Numbered from the stretch's first letter, positions 1 to 5,813 are shown. The stretch is DNA of 7,263 nucleotides from Gammaproteobacteria bacterium (GCA_002684935.1 NYWC01000127.1:1-7263); one strand, 5' to 3'. Notes: generated from the sequence alone by a model not told the origin. Numbers and translations are program-made.

Positions 1-126
1 GCTTCTGGTTCCACTACAGCTTCTGGTTCCACTACAGCTTCTGGTTCCACTACAGCTTCTGGTTCCACTACAGCTTCTGGTTCCACTACAGCTTCTGGTT
101 CCACTACAGATTCTGGCTCAACAATC
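1..126. repeat. 18-bp perfect tandem repeat (6 identical units plus one diverged unit)
   Basis: The unit GCTTCTGGTTCCACTACA occurs six times head to tail at 1-108 without a mismatch, and a seventh, diverged unit covers 109-126. The array probably continues to the left of the window. Each unit is six codons, so gain or loss of units keeps the frame of the overlapping minus-strand gene. Identity across units at synonymous positions points to recent expansion by slippage or unequal recombination. Confidence 0.97.
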
Positions 127-338
127 GATGATACATTGAGTTCTAATTCACTACCTTGGTCTAATAACTGAATAGAAAAGCCATTGTTAGTTGATTGATT
201 ACTGGCAACAGTAAGTATCTCGATGACATTAACATCAGAGATTATGGTAGGTTCTTCTACAAGAATAGATAATTCCTGATTGTAATCAGCATCTCCTACA
301 TTTACAATACTGTTAATTGGATCCCTTTGAAAAGTCAT
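1..338 (-). CDS. Partial hypothetical protein with VVEPEA tandem repeats (3' end beyond the window)
   Basis: An open minus-strand frame starts at ATG (336-338) with MTFQRDPINSIVNVGDAD and stays open to the left edge, giving 112 complete codons. Residues 1 to about 74 are a non-repetitive acidic region rich in V, I, S and N that looks beta-prone. From residue 78 the chain becomes VVEPEA repeated without change, preceded by a diverged SIVEPES unit. No signal peptide or membrane segment is visible. The repeat gives an extended, negatively charged Pro/Glu stalk; such tracts often serve as spacers in surface or structural proteins, but the function is unknown. There is no Shine-Dalgarno site upstream of the ATG. 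A TATACT hexamer lies about 20 bases upstream on the minus strand (359-364), without a good -35. The reading frame matches the repeat period (18 bp = 6 codons), which supports real coding. Confidence 0.7.
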   Translation of the reverse strand, partial: MTFQRDPINSIVNVGDADYNQELSILVEEPTIISDVNVIEILTVASNQSTNNGFSIQLLDQGSELELNVSSIVEPESVVEPEAVVEPEAVVEPEAVVEPEAVVEPEAVVEPE

Positions 339-358
339 TTGGCTTGTTAGCGACTATG

Positions 359-364
359 AGTATA
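359..364 (-). promoter_or_regulatory. Possible -10 box (TATACT) for the repeat-protein gene
   Basis: The minus strand reads TATACT about 20 bases upstream of the ATG at 338. No convincing -35 hexamer lies at 16-18 bases spacing, so this rests on one hexamer in AT-rich DNA. Confidence 0.25.
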
Positions 365-517
365 GCATATAGAAAAACAATGGTAGCGCATGAGCCATCA
401 GCCTTGCTCTCACACACCTCTCATACAAACTCCAAATAAAGTATCCGTTGTAACCAAATAATCAAAAACTATATGGATACACTCACAAATGATCAAAGAC
501 TTTAAACATTATTATCA

Positions 518-787
518 TTAACCAAAAAGCAGTAAAAGCCGAGATTCTAACTTCTCAAGTGATGTATATCGTACCTCCAAATATTTTGGCTCCCTAAATT
601 CTGGTTCTCGACATATAAGACTATAACTTACAGTGCCGCTTTTAAAATAAGTTACCTTACCCGAAGAACTATTCCTTCCCGTTAATCTTTTAAAGGATAC
701 TGTTCTTATCACCTGAGCATTTGTACTGTAATTGACTTTATCAATAAAATAAAAGTTATGACTACTTAAATATGTTGCTATTTTCAT
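518..787 (-). CDS. Small hypothetical protein, 89 aa
   Basis: This minus-strand frame starts at ATG (785-787), reads MKIATYLSSHNFYFIDKVNY and ends with TAA (518-520). A TTG five codons upstream (802) is also in frame, but the ATG is the more usual start and gives a sensible N-terminus. I do not recognise the family. The sequence is basic in the middle (residues about 30-50, with a TGRNSSSGK stretch) and alternates short beta-like segments; there is no membrane segment or signal peptide. It has no Shine-Dalgarno site. It points the same way as the repeat-protein gene, with about 180 bases between them, and has no clear terminator of its own. A real small gene is more likely than not, but this rests only on length and composition. 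Confidence 0.45.
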   Translation of the reverse strand: MKIATYLSSHNFYFIDKVNYSTNAQVIRTVSFKRLTGRNSSSGKVTYFKSGTVSYSLICREPEFREPKYLEVRYTSLEKLESRLLLLFG

Positions 788-842
788 TGAGCAATAAAAC
801 AATTCTTAAAATTTAGCCATAGAAAATGGACTTAAGTTTAAG

Positions 843-850
843 TATAAATA
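843..850 (+). promoter_or_regulatory. TATAAATA box, T4-late-type promoter candidate
   Basis: TATAAATA matches the core of T4-type late promoters, which are also used in T4-like cyanophages. Transcription from it would start near 857 and run straight into the hairpin at 876-926. No plus-strand reading frame of note follows, so it would make a short RNA. The reverse complement gives TATACT (841-846), which could instead serve the minus-strand gene starting at 787. Confidence 0.35.
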
Positions 851-856
851 CACGCG

Positions 857-928
857 AGCATGTGGTGTGTTCAGTAAAGAATGGACAATCTCTCATTGTT
901 GTTGTTGTAGAGATTGTCCATTCTTTTT
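857..928 (+). ncRNA. Candidate small RNA ending in a long hairpin and T-run
   Basis: A TATAAATA box lies just upstream, and the segment ends in an 18-bp perfect stem followed by TTTTT. No plus-strand gene lies to the left, because all genes there read minus, so the terminator has no coding transcript to end. The 15-base loop is GTT-rich and unpaired. The expected RNA is about 70 nt. The 5' end is inferred from promoter spacing and not seen directly. It may also be only a terminator acting on read-through. Confidence 0.35.
876..928 (+). terminator. Rho-independent terminator with 18-bp perfect stem
   Basis: The arms at 876-893 and 909-926 are exact reverse complements (AAAGAATGGACAATCTCT), with a 15-base loop. 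The plus strand carries five T's at 924-928. On the minus strand only three T's follow the stem, so the plus direction is favoured. The stem is unusually long for a simple terminator. Confidence 0.75.
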
Positions 929-948
929 GCATTGAATTATTTTGTGGC

Positions 949-976
949 AAAAAAAACTCCCACAAAGGGGAGTTTT
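949..976 (-). terminator. Bidirectional terminator, stronger on the minus strand
   Basis: AAAACTCCC (953-961) pairs with GGGAGTTTT (968-976) around a 6-base loop. On the minus strand the stem is followed by a run of eight T's (949-956 read in reverse), which would end transcripts arriving from the small genes at 1275-1605. On the plus strand it backs up the hairpin at 876-928. Confidence 0.8.
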
Positions 977-1274
977 CTTAATATGGATAATAATAAATTT
1001 CAAAATTGGATATACCGAAAAAATCGAAAAAAGGTATACCAATTAATTATGATTTCAATATCATCAAATAAATCATGAATAAGAACCATACAGTTATATT
1101 TAGGATAAACTGCTTAAAAAAATAGATTTTGTTAAGATAATTAAAGCCATCTAATGATGATTTCCTGATATAAAATCACTAACTTCAGAGCGCAAAGAAG
1201 AAGATGTCAATAAAAGCCCTAAAAATCAAAAAAAACTTAATTCTAAGAACTATAACTGCTTAGTATAAGCATTG
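977..1274. other. AT-rich stretch with no supported gene
   Basis: No reading frame of convincing length or composition is seen on either strand. The notable element is the imperfect inverted repeat at 1004-1044. A short minus-strand frame near 1155-1220, ending SEVSDFISGNHH before a TAG, has coding-like composition but no good start; it may be a gene remnant. Confidence 0.6.
1004..1044. repeat. Imperfect inverted repeat AATTGG(A)TATACC
   Basis: AATTGGATATACC (1004-1016) faces GGTATACCAATT (1033-1044). The arms match over 12 bp apart from one bulged A. The 16-base spacer is two A-rich runs around TCG. No T-run follows, so it is not a standard terminator. It could be a protein-binding site or an RNA hairpin. 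Confidence 0.7.
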
Positions 1275-1454
1275 TCAAAGTAATTTTACTTCCCGTTCAA
1301 GAACTTCTTTCAATTTTGTCATTCTGTTATAATCTATCTTATAGACTACAGATACACCTAACTTACGACGACTTATTCTAATTAAATTCTTAGAATAATG
1401 TGTTTTCAACCTTATATTATGAATAGAAACACCATCAATTATCAAGGCAAGCAT
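1275..1454 (-). CDS. Very small hypothetical protein, 59 aa (downstream half of an overlapping pair)
   Basis: The minus-strand frame runs from ATG (1452-1454) to TGA (1275-1277). It begins MLALIIDGVSIHNIRLKTHY and ends in a charged helix, MTKLKEVLEREVKLL. The middle is basic (LIRISRRKLGVSVVYKID) and reads like a genuine folded, possibly nucleic-acid-binding segment. Its start overlaps the end of the frame at 1435-1605 by 20 bases in a different frame. That fits translational coupling, or one protein of about 115-140 aa split by an indel. The family is not recognised. The terminator at 949-976 lies about 300 bases downstream. Confidence 0.45.
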   Translation of the reverse strand: MLALIIDGVSIHNIRLKTHYSKNLIRISRRKLGVSVVYKIDYNRMTKLKEVLEREVKLL

Positions 1455-1605
1455 AGTCGTAAACGGTTTGATATTCTAACACCTTTTTATTAAGTGGAAA
1501 TCCCATATCAGCTCGTAACTTACTAGCATCTTCAAAACTAATTGACGTGTATTTGGCAACAATATAACCACTGTAACCAGCACGTATTAATACTTCAGAA
1601 GACAT
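1435..1605 (-). CDS. Very small hypothetical protein, 56 aa (upstream half of an overlapping pair)
   Basis: The minus-strand frame runs from ATG (1603-1605) to TGA (1435-1437), beginning MSSEVLIRAGYSGYIVAKYT and continuing SISFEDASKLRADMGFPLNKK. The frame is also open for about 18 codons upstream of the ATG (reading SWEQYYKIINVSCDISD), with no ATG there, so the true N-terminus could be longer or lost. The segment from SEVLIRAGYS to YTSISFEDASKLR reads like a helix-turn-helix arrangement, but I cannot name a family. Minus-strand TATAAAAT at 1634-1641 could be a promoter. A pseudogene is as likely as a functional small gene. Confidence 0.4.
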   Translation of the reverse strand: MSSEVLIRAGYSGYIVAKYTSISFEDASKLRADMGFPLNKKVLEYQTVYDYACLDN

Positions 1606-1633
1606 ATCACTTATATCACAAGAAACGTTTATT

Positions 1634-1641
1634 ATTTTATA
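1634..1641 (-). promoter_or_regulatory. Possible TATAAAAT promoter box for the small overlapping pair
   Basis: TATAAAAT on the minus strand lies 28 bases upstream of the ATG at 1605, giving a leader of about 20 bases. It is close to both the bacterial -10 and the phage late consensus. The DNA is AT-rich, so chance occurrence is likely. Confidence 0.25.
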
Positions 1642-1723
1642 ATATTGCTCCCAAGATATTTAGCAAAAGGTCGTCAAGTAAAGGAAATAAGGGGATATTT
1701 ATCAAGAACCAACAGCTAAATAG

Positions 1724-1731
1724 TATAAACA
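1724..1731 (+). promoter_or_regulatory. TATAAACA box just upstream of the fibre gene
   Basis: TATAAACA differs by one base from the late-type TATAAATA and ends 12 bases before the fibre ATG. A start site about 6 bases downstream of the box would leave an almost leaderless mRNA, which would agree with the absence of a Shine-Dalgarno site. Evidence is limited to this one box. Confidence 0.3.
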
Positions 1732-1743
1732 GCAAAAGCACTC

Positions 1744-4449
1744 ATGGGTTACAACATCAATGGTGAGGAAATAATTAATGACCAAGGTGTTGTTAATGCA
1801 GAACTAGGCGAAAAAGCAGTAACAGAACTGCCAGATGGTACAACCATTGACTTGAGTGATGATGATGAGCTGCCGATTTATGATGCTCAATCAGGAGAAC
1901 TAAAACGTTTCACTATTGGAGAAATTGAAGCAAGTGGATTAATTGGCGGCGGCATCGTAACCTCTCTAAACGATATTGGCGATGTAGATGTATCTAATGT
2001 GGGAATCGGTAGTGCTCTTGTATGGAATGGTACAAATTGGGTAGGTGAATTATTAGAGAGTGAAGATTCAACTGCGTCATTTGTATCTGTAACTGAACCA
2101 ACGCAGAGACCCAATGGGGACCCACTTGAAGAAGGTGATTTGTGGTTCTTTAGTGGTACTGGAGAAGGTCAACTAAGACAATATACTTATTATAATTCTG
2201 CATTCGTAGATTCAAATCCAGCCCCAGCAATTGCTCCAGTTGTATTCTCAGGAGATACTGGAACTAGTTCTGTTGCTTTAGGATCAACTATTACTATTGC
2301 TGGCTCAGAGAATATTGAAACAGTTGCTTTAGGAAGCACTGTAACTGTATCTTTAAAGTCAGAAGTATCCATTGCTGGTTCTATGACCGCTGGGACTCTT
2401 TATGGAGATGGAAGTGGTCTTACAGGCATCTCTGCGGGCTCTGTAGCAGCTCTAGACGACATTGGTGATGTAGATGTCCCTGCGCCTACTAACGGGCAGT
2501 TGTTGGCTTACAACAGCTCTACAAGTGAATGGGAAGCAGTAGACCCCGTAGCGACAGCACTACCTGCTTTCCCTTATACCTTTGTAGAAAATAGTCCTAC
2601 TTGGGTAGGCAATATTCCAACAGCACCAACAATGTCTGATGGTGATATTTTATTAGATGATTCAAATCCAGGCATAGCTGGCATCCTCGCTGTTCTTACA
2701 GCAAATGATGTTAATGGTGTAAACAGAAATGCGGCACTTAATATTGGGCTTGATCTTAATGTTGTAATAAGCTTTTATTATGACGGGGGATTTTATAGAA
2801 TCACTGGAATTGCCGAGGATGCAGAGCCAATCTTAGGACCAACCTGGGCAGGTCTCGTGATTGTACAGGGGGGTACTACATTACCAACTGGAACTGTTCC
2901 TCCAGCAGGGACATCTGTTTCATTAGCAGTTGATATATTTGGTGCAAGTACATTAAACGACCTTACTGATGTATTAGCCCCCTTTCCATCAAATAACGAC
3001 GTTCTAACTTACAACACCACTACAAGTGAGTGGGAAGCACAAGCAGCTCAAACAGGTAGTGCTAATCCAGGTGGTCTTCAATACACCTATTCAACCTCCA
3101 CAAGTAGTGGTACCACATTAAATGGGCAGATCCGTTTGAATGTTGCTCAAACCACCTTTGGTATCAACGTCAACGATAGAAACGGGGTAAGCCAAGCAAA
3201 CTTCTTCTCTGCTATTGCTACTGGACTCGATTATCTTGTCTACATTGCTTTTGATGGTGGGGCTGGTTACTTCCAAGGAACTTATACCGACAATGTAGCC
3301 AACACATTTAGATTCACTAGTGGAACCTTTACAGGAACTCTTCCTGGAGCAAATGATAATGTAGAGGTCACAATTACTCCTACTGCTACTAGTAGTATAG
3401 CAGCTCTAAACGACATTGGTGATGTAAGTACTCCTTCTCCATCTAACAACGACGTTCTAACTTTTAACAGCACTTTAAGTGAGTGGGAAGCACAAGCAGC
3501 TTCTGTAGCGTCCCTAAACGACATTGGTGATGTAAGTACTCCTGCTCCATCTAACAACCAAGTTCTTACTTGGACAGGCACACAATGGGAAGCACAGAAT
3601 CCATCTGCGACTGGTGGCGGCGGAGGTGTCTCTATCGTCAACTTGCCCTATGAGAGAACTACTACCTTTTTTGATCCTGGTCCTGCTGGTCCTGGTCAAG
3701 CCACGCTAGACCCAAATGCTAATCCAACTAATCTTTCTATTAATAAAATTGATGATGGTGGTACAGATAGAACCAGTGATTTTGGTACGCTCACTATTAA
3801 TAACATTTACGAAGTCCAATTTGGAGATGGAGAAACCTTTACTGGACAATATACTGGTCCAAGTGGAAATACCTTCAACTTTGCTAATGGGTCATACTCA
3901 ATCTCCAATCCAGGTATTCCATTCCTTACCACAATCAGCATCATAGAAACTCTTGTTGTATTGAATGGAGACTACCGATTCAATGGTGATGTAGAGATCC
4001 AGGGAGATTTAGATGTTACCAATGGTGGCGTCATCACTGGTGATGGTAGTGGTCTAACCAACGTATCTGATACACGCTGGAAAACTGGTATTACAACCAT
4101 TGGTATTGGTATGAGCTTCATTGAGCAAGTCAATCCAATACGGTTCCAGTATCAGAAACCTGTTGCTGGTATTGATACGGTCAACTCAACACCAGAACTT
4201 ACCAAGTGGGACTACAGCGAAGGTTGGGAGTTGAGAGACTCTCACTGGCGTTATGGTTTCTCTGCCCAGGAGTTGTCTTCTATTGAACATTCTATGGGAG
4301 GTCATATTGGTATTGCTATTACGGACAACCCAGAACAATATCAAATGAGAACAGAAGCAATGCTTCCTATCTTGGTGAATGCTGTAAAGGAACTGAAAGT
4401 AGAACTAGATGCTGCTCTAGCGAGAATTGATGACTTAGAGAACCCCTGA
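1744..4449 (+). CDS. Phage tail-fibre-like protein with C-terminal peptidase S74 chaperone domain
   Basis: This 901-residue protein is probably a trimeric receptor-binding or adhesion fibre. ATG 1744 is the start because an in-frame TAA sits 16 bases upstream. Visible parts, by residue: a short N-terminal segment (GYNINGEEIIND); five linker repeats of the form LNDIGDV...VLtyn...WEA at 75-102, 237-268, 404-436, 555-587 and 591-620; an NGDPLEEGDLWFF motif (124-136); a beta module starting VVFSGDTGT (166 on); GDGSGLT motifs at 221-227 and 766-772; and three diverged, related modules at about 269-403, 437-554 and 629-745. A five-glycine hinge lies at 624-628. Residues 775-901 form the S74 intramolecular chaperone: SDTRWK gives the expected Ser775/Lys780 pair for self-cleavage, and the end is a coiled coil (VKELKVELDAALARIDDLE). 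Cleavage would leave about 774 residues. The fibre function and S74 family are established for such proteins; the target receptor is unknown. Confidence 0.93.
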   Translation: MGYNINGEEIINDQGVVNAELGEKAVTELPDGTTIDLSDDDELPIYDAQSGELKRFTIGEIEASGLIGGGIVTSLNDIGDVDVSNVGIGSALVWNGTNWVGELLESEDSTASFVSVTEPTQRPNGDPLEEGDLWFFSGTGEGQLRQYTYYNSAFVDSNPAPAIAPVVFSGDTGTSSVALGSTITIAGSENIETVALGSTVTVSLKSEVSIAGSMTAGTLYGDGSGLTGISAGSVAALDDIGDVDVPAPTNGQLLAYNSSTSEWEAVDPVATALPAFPYTFVENSPTWVGNIPTAPTMSDGDILLDDSNPGIAGILAVLTANDVNGVNRNAALNIGLDLNVVISFYYDGGFYRITGIAEDAEPILGPTWAGLVIVQGGTTLPTGTVPPAGTSVSLAVDIFGASTLNDLTDVLAPFPSNNDVLTYNTTTSEWEAQAAQTGSANPGGLQYTYSTSTSSGTTLNGQIRLNVAQTTFGINVNDRNGVSQANFFSAIATGLDYLVYIAFDGGAGYFQGTYTDNVANTFRFTSGTFTGTLPGANDNVEVTITPTATSSIAALNDIGDVSTPSPSNNDVLTFNSTLSEWEAQAASVASLNDIGDVSTPAPSNNQVLTWTGTQWEAQNPSATGGGGGVSIVNLPYERTTTFFDPGPAGPGQATLDPNANPTNLSINKIDDGGTDRTSDFGTLTINNIYEVQFGDGETFTGQYTGPSGNTFNFANGSYSISNPGIPFLTTISIIETLVVLNGDYRFNGDVEIQGDLDVTNGGVITGDGSGLTNVSDTRWKTGITTIGIGMSFIEQVNPIRFQYQKPVAGIDTVNSTPELTKWDYSEGWELRDSHWRYGFSAQELSSIEHSMGGHIGIAITDNPEQYQMRTEAMLPILVNAVKELKVELDAALARIDDLENP
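3406..3558 (+). repeat. Direct repeat pair within the fibre gene (45 nt, one mismatch, 108 nt apart)
   Basis: Positions 3406-3450 and 3514-3558 are identical except for one base (Ser565 versus Ala601), and both encode LNDIGDVSTP(S/A)PSNN. The 108-nt period is 36 codons, so recombination between copies would remove or add one linker in frame. A second exact match of 24 nt joins linkers 3 and 4 (3025-3048 and 3478-3501), again at an in-frame distance (453 nt). Confidence 0.95.
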
Positions 4450-4455
4450 TAATAA

Positions 4456-4480
4456 AAAAGCCTCCTTAACGGGGGCTTTT
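4456..4480. terminator. Bidirectional terminator between convergent genes
   Basis: AAAAGCCTCC (4456-4465) pairs with GGGGGCTTTT (4471-4480), including one G-T pair, around the loop TTAAC. On the plus strand it lies 6 bases past the fibre stop and is followed by TTTTATTAT. On the minus strand it is followed by six T's and lies about 20 bases past the stop of the 98-aa gene. It serves both. Confidence 0.9.
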
Positions 4481-4498
4481 ATTATGATTATTATAGAA

Positions 4499-4795
4499 TT
4501 AACTGTTACACCAATACTTAATGCGTTTAGCAAGATATTTTTTATAACTCTCGCCTACATTTTGAATGAAATCAGACTTTTCTAGGTCGTCTTGCGTCTT
4601 TTTGGCGTGGTCTAGAGCTTTGTAGCCATCAGCTTTGGCTTTCTCTCCCTTCTCATCCCAACTTTTCTTTTTGGCTTTGAGATTTGCTCTCATCTTATCA
4701 GCAATAGCACCTTCTGTAATTTTTTCTTCTGCAAGATATTCAGTAGTATCAGCGACTTCATTAAGTGCTTGACGCATTTGGTCAATGTAATTCAT
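4499..4795 (-). CDS. Hypothetical helical protein, 98 aa
   Basis: The minus-strand frame from ATG (4793-4795) begins MNYIDQMRQALNEVADTTEY. Nearly the whole chain is charged and predicted helical, with many Lys, Glu and Asp residues (AKKKSWDEKGEKAKADGYKA), and it ends in a basic, aromatic tail, KRIKYWCNS, with a single cysteine. There is no membrane segment or signal. It starts 18 bases after the stop of the 81-aa gene and surely shares its mRNA; the terminator at 4456-4480 closes the unit. The composition would suit a small phage structural, scaffold-like or protein-binding factor, but no family is recognised and no function is assigned. Confidence 0.7.
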   Translation of the reverse strand: MNYIDQMRQALNEVADTTEYLAEEKITEGAIADKMRANLKAKKKSWDEKGEKAKADGYKALDHAKKTQDDLEKSDFIQNVGESYKKYLAKRIKYWCNS

Positions 4796-4813
4796 CGTTC
4801 TAGCTCTTTTCTA

Positions 4814-5059
4814 TTATTTATTAGAAGACGGTTCAATTGGAGAATGGTTCAGATAATGATCGTGATTTCCATCAGAAGGAAGCTCACCAAAAGTCATATA
4901 AGTAACCACTTGTGCGGACCCCTCAAGGCGCTGCAAGTCCCTTTCAATTTTTAGATACTCATCGTAGGCAGATTGAAGTTCCGCTTTCCTGGCTTGAAGC
5001 TGGGCGGTTCTCTTGCTGAATCTTTGAAGGAGTTGCTCTGGGGTTTCAGTCTTTTTCAT
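4814..5059 (-). CDS. Hypothetical coiled-coil protein, 81 aa
   Basis: The minus-strand frame from ATG (5057-5059) begins MKKTETPEQLLQRFSKRTAQ. Residues about 8-48 carry heptad-like spacing of Leu, Ile, Ala and Tyr (QLQARKAELQSAYDEYLKI, then ERDLQRLEG), which indicates a coiled coil. The last 25 residues are polar and probably disordered (GNHDHYLNHSPIEPSSNK). It is the first gene of a two-gene unit with the 98-aa gene. A terminator separates it from the upstream 211-aa gene, and an AT-rich promoter-like stretch (5071-5083) lies in between. Such short coiled-coil proteins are frequent in cyanophage genomes, but I cannot name the family. Confidence 0.7.
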   Translation of the reverse strand: MKKTETPEQLLQRFSKRTAQLQARKAELQSAYDEYLKIERDLQRLEGSAQVVTYMTFGELPSDGNHDHYLNHSPIEPSSNK

Positions 5060-5070
5060 TGGTATTACTC

Positions 5071-5083
5071 ATATTTTTATATA
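5071..5083 (-). promoter_or_regulatory. Possible promoter of the 81-aa/98-aa unit
   Basis: The minus strand reads TATATAAAAATAT, 11 bases upstream of the ATG at 5059 and 10 bases downstream of the terminator that ends the previous gene. A promoter is needed here for the two small genes, and this is the only candidate in the 35-base gap. No -35 is evident. Confidence 0.4.
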
Positions 5084-5090
5084 GGCATTG

Positions 5091-5113
5091 AAAAGCCCCC
5101 TTTGATGGGAGCT
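5091..5113 (-). terminator. Rho-independent terminator of the 211-aa gene
   Basis: On the minus strand AGCTCCC pairs with GGGGGCT (one G-T pair) around a 6-base loop and is followed by TTTT. It lies 26 bases past the stop codon of the 211-aa gene. On the plus strand there is no T-run, so it acts on the minus strand. Confidence 0.8.
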
Positions 5114-5139
5114 CAAACAAGATTTATGGGACTTAAAGA

Positions 5140-5775
5140 CTAAGCAAATCCAACCTTCACTTTTTTGATAGTTCTACTTGTATTGAATAAGGAAACACCC
5201 GTGGGCTTACCGTAGTTTTTGATAGTTTTAAACCTCTCTTCATTAGATCGTAAATCTCTTTTGATACGGTTGACTTTTCTTCTAAGCATCTCCATAACTT
5301 CGTGAATTGGATGGCTCACCATAATGGTTGAATAACAATTTACATTTTCAACATCATATTGATAAAACAACTTAGACAGCTTGTCCAAGAGAATTTTAAT
5401 TCTATGTGAATTATAGTTAGTATGATGATATTCATCTATCAAAGTGAAGTACTGGTCCAGGCAAATAGCACCAACAGGCTTTAAGGAGAGGTCCAAGCTT
5501 CCATCACCCCTTGTATACCAATAAACCTGCCCCAGCCCACTACGCTTGGTATAGAGGTCTTTGGGAGCGTCTTTTATAAAGTCATCATCAAAGGTCATCC
5601 AAAGATGGTCAATACAAGTAGCCAAGCCATCTTTGAGGGGCTTATTACTATTAAATTGATTTACTGATAAGTTCATAAAGCAAATATGATGTTCATCATC
5701 ACGCCTTCTCCATTCAGAGAGGTGACCTTCATAAACTACTTGCTCGCCTTCAAATGGAACTAATTGATTTCGCAT
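5140..5775 (-). CDS. Hypothetical protein, 211 aa
   Basis: The minus-strand frame from ATG (5773-5775) begins MRNQLVPFEGEQVVYEGHLS and ends with TAG. Residues 1 to about 65 alternate short beta strands (QVVYEGHLSEWRRRDDEHHI, then CFMNLSVNQF) and end in DHLWMTF. From memory this resembles a compact barrel-like domain in which a DHLW-type motif follows two or three strands, but this is a weak resemblance. The middle has YTKRSGLGQVYWYTRGDGS. The C-terminal half (about 140-211) is helical and strongly basic (MLRRKVNRIKRDLRSNEERF), ending TIKKVKVGFA, which would suit nucleic-acid binding. Cysteines at about 32, 54, 104 and 147 show no metal-site spacing. It has its own promoter and terminator, so it is a separate transcription unit. 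Function unknown. Confidence 0.75.
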   Translation of the reverse strand: MRNQLVPFEGEQVVYEGHLSEWRRRDDEHHICFMNLSVNQFNSNKPLKDGLATCIDHLWMTFDDDFIKDAPKDLYTKRSGLGQVYWYTRGDGSLDLSLKPVGAICLDQYFTLIDEYHHTNYNSHRIKILLDKLSKLFYQYDVENVNCYSTIMVSHPIHEVMEMLRRKVNRIKRDLRSNEERFKTIKNYGKPTGVSLFNTSRTIKKVKVGFA

Positions 5776-5796
5776 AATATAGAGTTATCTATAACC

Positions 5797-5805
5797 ATTA
5801 TAGCA
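5797..5805 (-). promoter_or_regulatory. Extended -10 promoter (TGCTATAAT) of the 211-aa gene
   Basis: The minus strand reads TGCTATAAT, a perfect -10 hexamer with the TGN extension, 21 bases upstream of the ATG at 5775. The predicted start site is near 5790, giving a leader of about 15 bases without a Shine-Dalgarno site. The -35 region is poor, as is usual for extended -10 promoters. Confidence 0.65.
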
Positions 5806-5813
5806 CTGGAAGC
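5804..5813. promoter_or_regulatory. Shared 10-bp motif CACTGGAAGC, copy 1 (at the 211-aa gene promoter)
   Basis: The same ten bases, in the same orientation, occur at 6822-6831 in the promoter region of the 310-aa gene. Here the motif overlaps the TG extension and lies immediately upstream of the -10, so a bound protein would affect transcription. Operator function is inferred. Confidence 0.3.

Noticed and set aside
1..126. CRISPR array
   Set aside because: The repeats are contiguous without spacers and are in frame with a coding sequence, so this is a coding tandem repeat.
441..480. GTATCC / GGATAC inverted repeat in the gap between the first two genes
   Set aside because: It has only 6 bp with a 28-base spacer, which is expected by chance.
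1373..1398. Inverted repeat TTATTCTAA / TTAGAATAA
   Set aside because: It lies inside the likely coding region of the 59-aa frame, is purely AT-rich and lacks a T-run; chance is a sufficient explanation.
1542..1766. Plus-strand frame of 74 codons ahead of the fibre gene
   Set aside because: It overlaps the minus-strand small frame and the fibre start out of frame, and its composition is not protein-like (many H, Q, Y, K from AT-rich DNA).
3282..3641. Minus-strand frame of 119 codons inside the fibre gene
   Set aside because: It is generated by the complement of the repeated linker codons; the plus-strand fibre frame is certain.
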